A stretch of 64,000 nt of DNA from Dyadobacter sp. Leaf189 (GTDB lineage: Bacteria > Bacteroidota > Bacteroidia > Cytophagales > Spirosomataceae): positions 272,522 through 336,521 of the forward strand of contig NZ_LMPS01000001.1 of assembly GCF_001424405.1 (NCBI RefSeq), written 5' to 3'. The notes under the pieces were generated by a model. It saw only the letters and a list, made by a program, of their open reading frames with translations, was not told the origin of the DNA and did not search any database. Every line of letters starts with the position of its first letter. The stretch's first letter is position 1. The position numbers were made by a program, and so were the translations under genes. Shown here in pieces: positions 8,763 through 15,902 of this stretch.

Positions 8763-8796
8763 CAAATATAACTGGATTCTGTGACCCCTTTTCAAA
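8763..8796 (-). promoter_or_regulatory. Promoter of recJ-lptB, predicted leaderless
   Basis: On the minus strand TTTG (8796-8793) is followed by 22 bp and then TATATTTG (8770-8763). Only CGGC separates the -7 box from the recJ ATG, which places the start codon at or next to the transcription start. Confidence 0.55.
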
Positions 8797-8841
8797 TCGG
8801 ATTATCCGTTCGTACATCGGGAAAAGCTAGTTGAAAGGTCT

Positions 8842-8849
8842 TATCTTTG
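8842..8849 (+). promoter_or_regulatory. Candidate -7 promoter box for ruvX-def-nitrilase
   Basis: TATCTTTG fits TAnnTTTG, 24 bp before the ruvX ATG. No TTG is found at 19-21 bp upstream. Confidence 0.4.
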
Positions 8850-8873
8850 CAACCTGTTAACAATCTTTAAGAA

Positions 8874-9311
8874 ATGGCGCGATTACTTGCAATTGATTAT
8901 GGATCCAAACGCAGCGGAATAGCCGTAACAGATCCATTGCAGATCATCGCGACGGCGCTGGATACGGTACCTACGCACGATTTGAGAACCTTCCTGAAAA
9001 AATATACTTCACAGGAGCAAGTCGAGGCGTTTATAGTAGGTATGCCCAAAAAAATGGATAATACCGATAGTGAAAATGCCGCCAGGGTTCAGGCTTTTAT
9101 TAAGTTGATCCAAAAAGACTTTCCTGAAATACCTGTTCATACGCACGATGAAAGATTTACCTCTTCCATGGCGCTGCAATCCATGATTTCAGCCGGATCC
9201 AAGAAGAGTGACAGGAGAGAGAAAGGAAATATAGATAAGGTAAGTGCCACTATCATTCTTCAGTCGTTTATGGAGAGCAGGGGCAATGCAAGAAATTTTA
9301 GTAGTCAATAA
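8874..9311 (+). CDS. ruvX: Putative Holliday junction resolvase RuvX/YqgF
   Basis: The 145-residue protein has the RNase H-like fold signature of YqgF: LAIDYGSKRSG (5-15, catalytic Asp8), IVGMPKKMDN (54-63), HDERFTS (91-97) and a C-terminal Asp (D121 in NIDKVSA). The family acts in 16S rRNA 5'-end maturation and/or as a Holliday junction resolvase. It is followed 12 bp later by def and then by a nitrilase-family gene, forming a probable three-gene operon. Confidence 0.93.
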   Translation: MARLLAIDYGSKRSGIAVTDPLQIIATALDTVPTHDLRTFLKKYTSQEQVEAFIVGMPKKMDNTDSENAARVQAFIKLIQKDFPEIPVHTHDERFTSSMALQSMISAGSKKSDRREKGNIDKVSATIILQSFMESRGNARNFSSQ

Positions 9312-9323
9312 AGTTAAAAACCA

Positions 9324-9905
9324 ATGATTTACCCGATTGTAGCTTACGGTGACCCGATTTTAAGAAAGCCAACCAGATTTATCGAGAAAGATGAAATGGA
9401 CTTGAAGAAGCTTTCGGAAGATATGTTCGAAACAATGCATTCTGCGAATGGAGTTGGATTGGCTGCGCCGCAGATTGGTTTGAACGTGAGGGTTTTCGTA
9501 GTAGATGCAACCCCTTTTGCAGAGAAGGAAGATGAGGATGACGAGCCAGATTTGTCACTCGCTGATTTCAAGAAAACCTTCATTAATCCCGAAATCCTCG
9601 AAGAAACCGGAAAAGAATGGGCCTTTGAAGAAGGCTGTCTGAGCATTCCGGGAATACGCGGTGATGTGTACCGCCCTGAAACCGTGCGCATCAGATACCG
9701 TGATATCGAGTGGAATGAATATGAAGAAGTATATTCAGGTATGGCCGCGAGGGTAATACAGCATGAATACGATCACCTGCTTGGTAAGTTGTTTGTCGAC
9801 TATCTTCCCACTCTGAAAAGACAGTTTATCAAAAAGAAACTGACCGACATTTCCAAAGGCAATGTGGACGCGGATTACAGAATGCGCTTTCCCGGACGTC
9901 GGTAG
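9324..9905 (+). CDS. def: Peptide deformylase
   Basis: The 193-residue metalloenzyme removes the formyl group from the N-terminal methionine of new proteins. All three motifs are present: GVGLAAPQ (43-50), EGCLS (103-107, metal-binding Cys) and QHEYDH (146-151, HExxH with two metal-binding His). An acidic insert near residues 67-80 (EKEDEDDEPD) lengthens the loop between motifs 1 and 2, as often seen in Bacteroidota. It lies 12 bp after ruvX and 38 bp before the nitrilase-family gene. Confidence 0.96.
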   Translation: MIYPIVAYGDPILRKPTRFIEKDEMDLKKLSEDMFETMHSANGVGLAAPQIGLNVRVFVVDATPFAEKEDEDDEPDLSLADFKKTFINPEILEETGKEWAFEEGCLSIPGIRGDVYRPETVRIRYRDIEWNEYEEVYSGMAARVIQHEYDHLLGKLFVDYLPTLKRQFIKKKLTDISKGNVDADYRMRFPGRR

Positions 9906-9943
9906 GTACATATATATATAGCCACTCTTAGCAGCAAGGTATT

Positions 9944-10735
9944 ATGGCCGAGATTCATTCAGATTTGTTATCAGTAGCACTGGTCCAGACAAACTTGTAC
10001 TGGGAGGATGTTACGGCGAATCTGGCTTCGCTCGAAGAAAAAATCGCCGTGATCCCCGAAACGGTAGATGTGATTGTGTTACCTGAAATGTTTAATACAG
10101 GTTTCACGATGAATACTGCTGTCGCAGAACCCGTCAATCTGACCACTACGCGATGGATGAAGCAGGTTGCGGCCCAGACTAATGCGTTGCTGATCGGAAG
10201 TTTTGCGGTGAATGAGGGCGGAAAATTTTATAACCGGGTATTTTGTGTAAAGCCTGACGGTTCGTTTGTTTACAGCGACAAGCGCCATCTTTTTACAATG
10301 GGGAAGGAAAACCTCTCTTATAAGGCAGGAAATACAAGGCTTACATTAACCTGGAAAGGCTGGAAGATTACACCGCTTATCTGTTATGATCTCCGGTTTC
10401 CGGTCTGGAGCAGAAACAATGTCGCGGATCCCTTTGATGTACTTATATATGTAGCAAATTGGCCAGCTAAGAGGGCGCACGCCTGGAATACTTTGTTGAA
10501 AGCACGGGCTATCGAGAACCAAAGCTACGTTGTAGGCGTGAACAGGGTAGGGGAAGATGCAAATGGTTTACAGTACCAGGGAGACTCTGTTGCGCTGGAT
10601 TATCTGGGAGAGCCAGCCTGTATGCTCGGCGACAGGGAAGTGATCAAGGTCGTACATTTTTCAAAGAATGAGCTCCAAACTTACCGGAATGCTTTCCCTG
10701 CATTATCCGACGCCGATCCTTTTACCCTGCATTAA
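9944..10735 (+). CDS. Nitrilase-family amidohydrolase, omega-amidase (YafV/Nit2)-like
   Basis: The 263-residue protein has the Glu-Lys-Cys triad of the nitrilase superfamily: E48 in LPEMFNTGF, K113 in SDKRHLF and C147 in LICYDLRFP. The LPEMFNTGF and CYDLRFPVW forms are closest to omega-amidase, which hydrolyses alpha-ketoglutaramate and related amides. This is a cytosolic metabolite-repair enzyme with no signal peptide. It is last in the ruvX-def operon and converges on gatC, with only 6 bp between the stops. Confidence 0.85.
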   Translation: MAEIHSDLLSVALVQTNLYWEDVTANLASLEEKIAVIPETVDVIVLPEMFNTGFTMNTAVAEPVNLTTTRWMKQVAAQTNALLIGSFAVNEGGKFYNRVFCVKPDGSFVYSDKRHLFTMGKENLSYKAGNTRLTLTWKGWKITPLICYDLRFPVWSRNNVADPFDVLIYVANWPAKRAHAWNTLLKARAIENQSYVVGVNRVGEDANGLQYQGDSVALDYLGEPACMLGDREVIKVVHFSKNELQTYRNAFPALSDADPFTLH

Positions 10736-10741
10736 CCAGGA

Positions 10742-11029
10742 TTATTCAATCACTTTCGGCACCATAATATAGCGCTCATTTTTGAGGGGCGCATTTGCTA
10801 GAGCATCTTCTCTGGTCAGCGTATTAGCAGCTTCGTCGCTGCGCCAGTTATTCACTTCATCAAGAATGTGGGTCAGCGGCTCCACTCCCTCGGTATCAAT
10901 CTCATTGAGCTGATCCATCCAGTTTAATACCGAATCCATACTCTTTAATGTCGCTTCCTCTTCTTCAGGACGTATTTCGAGGCGGGCCAGGTGGGCTACC
11001 TTGTAAAGTGCGTCGCGATCGATTTTCAT
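10742..11029 (-). CDS. gatC: Asp-tRNA(Asn)/Glu-tRNA(Gln) amidotransferase subunit C
   Basis: The 95-residue protein has the GatC layout: KVAHLARLEIRPEEE near the start, a central LNWMDQLNEIDTEGVEP, and a C-terminal ALANAPLKNERYIMVPKV. GatC stabilises GatA-GatB, which amidates misacylated tRNAs. Neither gatA nor gatB is adjacent, which is common in Bacteroidota. Confidence 0.95.
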   Translation of the reverse strand: MKIDRDALYKVAHLARLEIRPEEEEATLKSMDSVLNWMDQLNEIDTEGVEPLTHILDEVNNWRSDEAANTLTREDALANAPLKNERYIMVPKVIE

Positions 11030-11086
11030 GATATTATGAATTTGTTAAGTTGCTGTGGTACCTACTGGCAGAAAGTCAAAATTACC

Positions 11087-11094
11087 TCATTTTT
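11087..11094 (-). promoter_or_regulatory. Candidate -7 promoter box for gatC
   Basis: TAATTTTG on the minus strand fits TAnnTTTG, 57 bp before the gatC ATG. A TTTG lies only 12 bp upstream, which is too close for a normal -33 box. Confidence 0.35.
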
Positions 11095-11181
11095 GCCAAA
11101 CCGCTACTGTGGCAGGATAATTAGGCATGTTTTTAGCTGACGGATTTGCTGAAAAATTCAGCTTCGGGTGATGTTGATTTT

Positions 11182-11207
11182 TGTCAATAATGACACAAAC
11201 GGTGTCA
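11182..11207. promoter_or_regulatory. Overlapping inverted repeats, possible operator
   Basis: TGTCA (11182-11186), TGACAC (11191-11196) and GTGTCA (11202-11207) form three half-sites in alternating orientation with 4- and 5-base spacers. The outer pair TGACAC/GTGTCA is a perfect six-base palindrome arm. The position between divergent gatC and exbB promoters suits a regulator-binding site, but no regulator is identified. Confidence 0.35.
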
Positions 11208-11503
11208 ACTCTGAAATGATAGTTTAAAAATTGTTGTTAAGACACTTAGTAGGGGAAAAATAATATTTGCTTTTCTAAGTTATTCTTGAAATATTTTGAA
11301 ATGCAAAATGCTGGTTTAAAAAACATGTATGAAGACTTTCGCGCAAAGAGTACAATTAAGTTATGATGTTGAAAGATCGATATTTTGTTCTTAATCAGTA
11401 CTAAACTCAGATTTTTTAAGAAAATAGTGAGCAATGCGATCTTTAAAATATTCAATTTTTCAGCATTCAGTTGAAATCAGGAATAAAAAATCTGACCAAA
11501 AGC

Positions 11504-11537
11504 TTGCTTTTTTTTAAAAGGAAAACTCATACTTTTG
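11504..11537 (+). promoter_or_regulatory. Candidate promoter of the exbB-tonB operon
   Basis: TTG (11504-11506) and TACTTTTG (11530-11537) are separated by 23 bp, slightly more than the usual spacing. The transcript would have a leader of about 110 nt. Confidence 0.45.
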
Positions 11538-11654
11538 TAGATGTCGATAACTGAAAAAAGCAATCGAAATTTTATTTTACCAAAACCAGTTTTTACCAAA
11601 AATTTTATTTAATTCACAACCAAAATCTCAATTTAACCTTTAAAAGTAAGTCTG

Positions 11655-12494
11655 ATGGAAAAGAAAGCTACAAGTCCGGCACCTGCTCCAAAGCCTGCTG
11701 CGGCGGCAACAAAAGGCAAAGGCGGTTTAAACCCGGCATTGGTAATCCCTCTACTATTTGCGATTGCATTATGCGTGTACATTTTCGTTCTGGGAGCTCC
11801 CGAACACTTTAAAGATGGTGATCACGAAAAAGGTCCAATCGATGGTGATTACTACGGAATCGTTTACAAAGGAGGTCCTATCGTACCAATTTTGATGACC
11901 TGTTTCCTAATCGTATTAACATTTACAATCGAGCGTTTGATCACATTGAACAAAGCAAGCGGATCAGGCAGCATCGATTCATTCGTTCGTAAGGTGAGAA
12001 GCCTTTTGGACAAAAACCAAATCGAAGAAGCAATCAGAGAATGCGATAAACAAAAAGGCTCTGTTGGTAACGTAATCAAAGCAGGTCTTTTGAAATACAG
12101 ACAGCTTACTACTGAAACTGGCTTGGATAAAGAGCAAAAATTGGCGGCTCTTCAGAAAGAAATCGAAGAAGCTACTACGCTTGAACTTCCAATGCTTCAG
12201 AAAAACCTTACGATTATTGCAACACTTGCGGGTGCATCTACTCTTCTTGCACTTCTTGGAACGGTAATCGGTATGATCAAAGCGTTCGCGGCTCTTGGTA
12301 CATCAGGTTCACCTGACTCAGCGGCTCTTGCGACTGGTATCTCTGAGGCCCTTATCAATACTGCATTAGGTATCGGTACTTCGGCGATTGCTACTATTTC
12401 ATACGCTTACCTGAACAGCCGTGTTGACGATCTTACTTACAGCATTGACGAAATTGGCATGAGCCTTCAGTCAAACTTTGCTGCACATTATTGA
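11655..12494 (+). CDS. exbB: MotA/TolQ/ExbB proton channel family protein
   Basis: The 279-residue inner-membrane protein has a Lys/Ala/Pro-rich N-terminus, hydrophobic segments near 28-47 and 74-94, a cytoplasmic helical stretch, and two closely spaced C-terminal helices. The conserved MotA/TolQ/ExbB region is seen in LAGASTLLALLGTVIGMI and ISEALINTALGIGTSAIAT. It forms the proton channel that, with ExbD, energises TonB. It is the first gene of a seven-gene operon that continues with two exbD genes and tonB. The extra N-terminal helix is usual for Bacteroidota ExbB. Confidence 0.93.
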   Translation: MEKKATSPAPAPKPAAAATKGKGGLNPALVIPLLFAIALCVYIFVLGAPEHFKDGDHEKGPIDGDYYGIVYKGGPIVPILMTCFLIVLTFTIERLITLNKASGSGSIDSFVRKVRSLLDKNQIEEAIRECDKQKGSVGNVIKAGLLKYRQLTTETGLDKEQKLAALQKEIEEATTLELPMLQKNLTIIATLAGASTLLALLGTVIGMIKAFAALGTSGSPDSAALATGISEALINTALGIGTSAIATISYAYLNSRVDDLTYSIDEIGMSLQSNFAAHY

Positions 12495-12558
12495 TAGGTT
12501 AATGAACTATTTGATAGTGAAGTTTCGTTAATATAAAAAAAACTTATATATTTGATTT

Positions 12559-13173
12559 ATGGCAAAGGTAAGACCTAAGAAGCACGCCCCGCATACCGAT
12601 ATGACGGCGATGACTGATGTAGCGTTCTTACTATTGACCTTCTTCATTATGACGGCGACTTTTAAGTCGAACGATGCTGAGATTACCACTCCATCTTCGA
12701 TTTCTCAGATCAAAGTTCCGGATGATGATATCATGGTCATTAGTATTGACAAAGCAGGTAAAGTGTTCTTTGGCGTGGATGCCCAGCCCACGAGAGCGGC
12801 AATGTTGGAAAACATTGGACAATCAAAAGGGATTACATTCACAGATACTGAAAAGGCTAAGTTCGCGGTACAGTCTAGTTTTGGATTTCCTTTGAATCAA
12901 TTGAAACCCTGGCTGAACATGCCGAAGGATCAAATGACCCAAGTTAAACAACCTGGTATCCCTGTTGACTCAACAGGTGCCAGCGAATTGGCTGACTGGG
13001 TTTATGCGGCCCGTAAAGCTAACAGTCAGCTTCGTATCGCTCTGAAAGGAGATAACCTGGCGAAGTTCCCTGTGTTCAAGGATGTACTGGCTAATTTACA
13101 GTCACAGAACATTAACAAGTTCAACCTGATTACAGGTAGTGAGCAAGCGCCTGCCGGCTACACAAACGATTAG
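12559..13173 (+). CDS. exbD: Biopolymer transporter ExbD/TolR (first copy)
   Basis: The 204-residue protein has a short basic cytoplasmic N-terminus, then one membrane helix (VAFLLLTFFIMTA, 21-33) preceded by Asp20, the proton-carrying residue of ExbD, and a periplasmic domain. It pairs with ExbB to use the proton gradient. The long periplasmic insert compared with E. coli ExbD is typical of the Bacteroidota tandem ExbD pair. A TATATTTG box at 12547-12554 just before the start could be an internal promoter, but no -33 element is seen. Confidence 0.9.
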   Translation: MAKVRPKKHAPHTDMTAMTDVAFLLLTFFIMTATFKSNDAEITTPSSISQIKVPDDDIMVISIDKAGKVFFGVDAQPTRAAMLENIGQSKGITFTDTEKAKFAVQSSFGFPLNQLKPWLNMPKDQMTQVKQPGIPVDSTGASELADWVYAARKANSQLRIALKGDNLAKFPVFKDVLANLQSQNINKFNLITGSEQAPAGYTND

Positions 13174-13210
13174 GGTGTTATTAAGTAATTCATTTTAATT
13201 AAAGCAAGAA

Positions 13211-13792
13211 ATGGCAGCAATTGAAGAATCGGGTGGTGGTGGCAAAGGCGACGGTAAGGTTCGGGGTAAGAAAATGTCTACTCGCGTAGACATGACACCA
13301 ATGGTGGACTTGGGATTTTTGCTTATCACGTTTTTCATGCTTGCAACAACAATGTCGAAACCTACATCGATGTCGTTGGCAGTACCCGATAAAACTGACA
13401 AGGAAGATCAGGAAAAGACCGAACCTTTAAAAGCATCAAAAGTTTTGACCCTTTTCATGGGTGCTAATGATGATGTGTATTATCTGGATGGAGTAGCTGC
13501 TGATGATGATAAGGCGCAAGCGTCTTTGAAAACAACACGTTACGGATTTGATTTAAGAAGTGTAATTTTTGCTTCTCAGAAACGTATCAATGCTGCGAAC
13601 CCGAAGGATGAGAAAGGAAACGATGCTTTCGTGGTGGTAATTAAGCCAACGCCAGTTTCAACATACAAGAATATGGTTGACGTACTGGATGAAATGGCAA
13701 TTACGAAATCCAAAAGGTATGCGCTTGTGGAAACTTTGACGGATTCTGAAAAGAAGCTGTTGGGTGACAAGATTGTTCCGAAAGACCAATAA
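13211..13792 (+). CDS. Biopolymer transporter ExbD/TolR (second copy)
   Basis: The 193-residue protein begins with a Gly/Lys-rich cytoplasmic tail. Its membrane helix is LGFLLITFFMLATTM (34-48), with the conserved Asp at 33 in TPMVDLGF. It is clearly related to, but divergent from, the ExbD 38 bp upstream. Two different ExbD proteins next to one ExbB suggest a mixed ExbD dimer in the channel (inference). The next gene is tonB, 31 bp on. Confidence 0.9.
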   Translation: MAAIEESGGGGKGDGKVRGKKMSTRVDMTPMVDLGFLLITFFMLATTMSKPTSMSLAVPDKTDKEDQEKTEPLKASKVLTLFMGANDDVYYLDGVAADDDKAQASLKTTRYGFDLRSVIFASQKRINAANPKDEKGNDAFVVVIKPTPVSTYKNMVDVLDEMAITKSKRYALVETLTDSEKKLLGDKIVPKDQ

Positions 13793-13823
13793 TTTTTAAC
13801 TAACCTATTAACTAATACGCGCC

Positions 13824-14648
13824 ATGGCAGAACTAGGCCCGAATGCAACACTGGATGATATAGTGTTCGCTGATCGTAATAAGGCGTACGGTGCATTTGA
13901 ACTTCGTAAAGGCTATCGTGCTGACGTTACGAAGGCCACTCTGATCGGAGCTGCACTTTTTGTTCTTGCAATGTTTACTCCGTCTATCATCAATAGATTG
14001 ACAGCAGGGCAGGAAGAAGAAGAAGTAATGGTTGAAGTGGATTTAATGAAAATACCACCGCCGCCAATTGACCCGGCAGAACCACCACCGCCACCACCGC
14101 CGCCAGTAGAGCAGCCTAAGGTGAACACGGTGAAGTTCTTACCTCCCGAGGTTAAAAAGGATGAAGAAGTTCCTGAAGAGGTACCACCACCAACAGTGGA
14201 AGAGATTAAAGAAGCTGTTGTTGCTGACAAGACCATCGAAGGAGATCCTAACGCGAACGAGATCATTGTAGCTCCGGAAGCGGTTGCAGCCCCAAGTAAG
14301 GGTACGGTAGTTGAAGCGGCACCTGAGCCTGAAAAGGTTTTTACAGTGGTTGAGCAGCAACCTGAGTTTCCAGGAGGTACTACTGAGATGTACAAGTATT
14401 TAAGTAAAAACATTAAATACCCAAGTGCAGCATCTCGTGCGAACGTTTCCGGAAGGGTTTTCATGTCATTCGTTGTAAATACGGATGGAAGTATCCAGGA
14501 TGTGTCAGTGTTAAAAGGATTGGGTTTTGGTTGCGATGAAGAAGCTATCCGTGTTGTGAAAGCAATGCCGAAGTGGAAACCAGGTAAGCAATCAGGACGT
14601 GCAGTTCGTGTTAAATATAACCTGCCGATCAATTTCCAACTGGAGTAA
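13824..14648 (+). CDS. tonB: Energy transducer TonB
   Basis: The 274-residue protein has a cytoplasmic N-terminus of about 37 residues with RNKAYGAFELRKGY, the motif typical of Bacteroidota TonB proteins. A membrane helix lies at 38-56 and a proline-rich periplasmic linker starts at 78-98. The C-terminal TonB domain (about 185-274) includes KYPSAASRANVSGRVFMSF and MPKWKPGKQSGRAVRVKYNL. It carries energy from ExbB/ExbD to outer-membrane receptors, plausibly including the BtuB of this window. The operon continues 3 bp later. Confidence 0.93.
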   Translation: MAELGPNATLDDIVFADRNKAYGAFELRKGYRADVTKATLIGAALFVLAMFTPSIINRLTAGQEEEEVMVEVDLMKIPPPPIDPAEPPPPPPPPVEQPKVNTVKFLPPEVKKDEEVPEEVPPPTVEEIKEAVVADKTIEGDPNANEIIVAPEAVAAPSKGTVVEAAPEPEKVFTVVEQQPEFPGGTTEMYKYLSKNIKYPSAASRANVSGRVFMSFVVNTDGSIQDVSVLKGLGFGCDEEAIRVVKAMPKWKPGKQSGRAVRVKYNLPINFQLE

Positions 14649-14651
14649 CTC

Positions 14652-14873
14652 ATGAGGGAAAAACCATTGCATGAGAAGATCGGTGATCTGACCTCTGTGT
14701 TGATGGCTTTGACATACATAGGAGGAGGGGTCTTTTTGATCCTCTCCTCCTTGTCTTTTAGGTTGTTACCAGTTGGAAGCGTACCCAGATACGCGTTTGC
14801 TGGCACACTTATTTTGTATGGTGCTTACAGAGGATACAGGGTCTGGCGTAGAAGAAATCAGGAAGAACTATGA
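14652..14873 (+). CDS. Small two-helix membrane protein of the tonB operon, function unknown
   Basis: The 73-residue protein has two hydrophobic segments (about residues 15-34 and 47-61) and a basic C-terminus (YRVWRRRNQEEL), predicting both ends in the cytoplasm. Its start lies 3 bp after tonB and its stop overlaps the next start by four bases (ATGA), so translation is coupled on both sides. This position between tonB and a PstS-like gene suggests it works with them. I do not recognise a named family. Confidence 0.7.
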   Translation: MREKPLHEKIGDLTSVLMALTYIGGGVFLILSSLSFRLLPVGSVPRYAFAGTLILYGAYRGYRVWRRRNQEEL

Positions 14874-15826
14874 GATTCAGGTTATTAGGGCTTGCAGTAT
14901 TAGGTATTAGCGGAGTATTCGGTTTGCTGAATTGCGGGTCTGGAAATGGTAATCTGGACAACCCGAGACAGGGTACAATCACCGTTGCTTCTGATGAATC
15001 TTTCAAGCCGCTGGTTAACTCGCTTACTAATGCTTATGAAGGGATTTATCCTAACACGCATTTTAAGATCGACTATAAGCCGGAGCAAGAGGCAATCAGG
15101 CAGTTACTGAACGATAGCGCACGTATTATCTTTGCTACCAGACAGCTGAATGAGAAGGAGTTAGAAATTATTAAACGTCAAAAAGGCAGCCAAAAGTATC
15201 AGCATATCGCTACGGATGGTCTGGCATTGGTTGTCAGCAAATCTAATTCCGACAGCCTGATCACAATGGCCGAAGTGCAGGCCATTATGGAAGGAAAGAT
15301 TAAGGATTGGGCTCAATTGAAGGATGGTAATCAGCAAGGTTTGATTACACTCGTTTTTGATAATGCCAACGCAAGTAACCTCAATTATATTCTTGAGAAG
15401 TTTAAGGTCAGGGATATCAGAAATTTGAGGATTATTTCAGCAGGTTCCAACGAGAAGGTAATTGAGGACGTTAGAAAAAATCCATTACATCTCGGATTTA
15501 TTGGTGTGAACTGGATCAGCGATGGGCATTCATTGGCATCTGAGGAACTGTCTAAAGGCATTCATGTGTTAGGAGTCTCCAAGAAAACAAATCCGGATTC
15601 TTTGTCGGATTACATACAACCGTTTCAAAGTGGGTTGGAATTTAAAAGATATCCCTTGCATAGGGACCTATATATCATCAGTCGCGAAGGCTACTCAGGT
15701 TTAGGTGGTGGATTGATGACTTATATAGCCAGGGACGTAGGAGGATTGATTATTCAGAAGATGGGATTGCTTCCTACAGTACCTTACCCGCGTGAACTCG
15801 AGGTCACTACCGGGGCAAACTTTTAA
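14870..15826 (+). CDS. PstS-like substrate-binding lipoprotein
   Basis: The 318-residue protein has a lipoprotein signal peptide ending in FGLLNC, with the lipidated Cys near residue 23. The mature part resembles periplasmic phosphate-binding (PstS) proteins: GTITVASDESFKPLVN, then ARIIFATRQLNEKE, then IQPFQSGLEFKRYPLHRDLYI. No pst transporter genes are adjacent. In the Bacteroidota tonB operon such proteins are therefore more likely to serve the TonB/ExbB system or envelope sensing than classical phosphate import (inference). It overlaps the preceding gene by four bases and lies 76 bp before the TPR gene. Confidence 0.8.
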   Translation: MRFRLLGLAVLGISGVFGLLNCGSGNGNLDNPRQGTITVASDESFKPLVNSLTNAYEGIYPNTHFKIDYKPEQEAIRQLLNDSARIIFATRQLNEKELEIIKRQKGSQKYQHIATDGLALVVSKSNSDSLITMAEVQAIMEGKIKDWAQLKDGNQQGLITLVFDNANASNLNYILEKFKVRDIRNLRIISAGSNEKVIEDVRKNPLHLGFIGVNWISDGHSLASEELSKGIHVLGVSKKTNPDSLSDYIQPFQSGLEFKRYPLHRDLYIISREGYSGLGGGLMTYIARDVGGLIIQKMGLLPTVPYPRELEVTTGANF

Positions 15827-15902
15827 AGTAAACAATTTTAATAGATTTGGATTTGTTATTGAAAAAGCCAAATTTTTTATCACTATTTTAACCGGGTAAA
15901 AA

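Larger units (their letters stand above)
11030..11654. other. 625-bp AT-rich intergenic region between gatC and exbB
   Basis: No convincing gene is present: the open frames are short and AT-driven. The region holds a gatC promoter candidate (11087-11094), a cluster of TGTCA/TGACA half-sites (11182-11207), an exbB promoter candidate (11504-11537) and a leader of about 115 nt rich in A and T before the exbB ATG. Confidence 0.6.

Noticed and set aside
11246-11455. 69-codon frame in the gatC-exbB spacer
   Set aside because: Its composition (Ile, Leu, Lys, Phe) reflects the AT-rich DNA; it has no promoter, terminator or motif.
13913-14806. Long open frame (297 codons) on the minus strand opposite tonB
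   Set aside because: It is the complement of the proline/glutamate-rich tonB sequence, with poly-Gly and poly-Ser from CCG/GAA codons, and has no domain.
14870-15826. Calling the PstS-like protein part of a phosphate ABC transporter
   Set aside because: No pstA, pstB or pstC is adjacent and the gene is embedded in the tonB operon.
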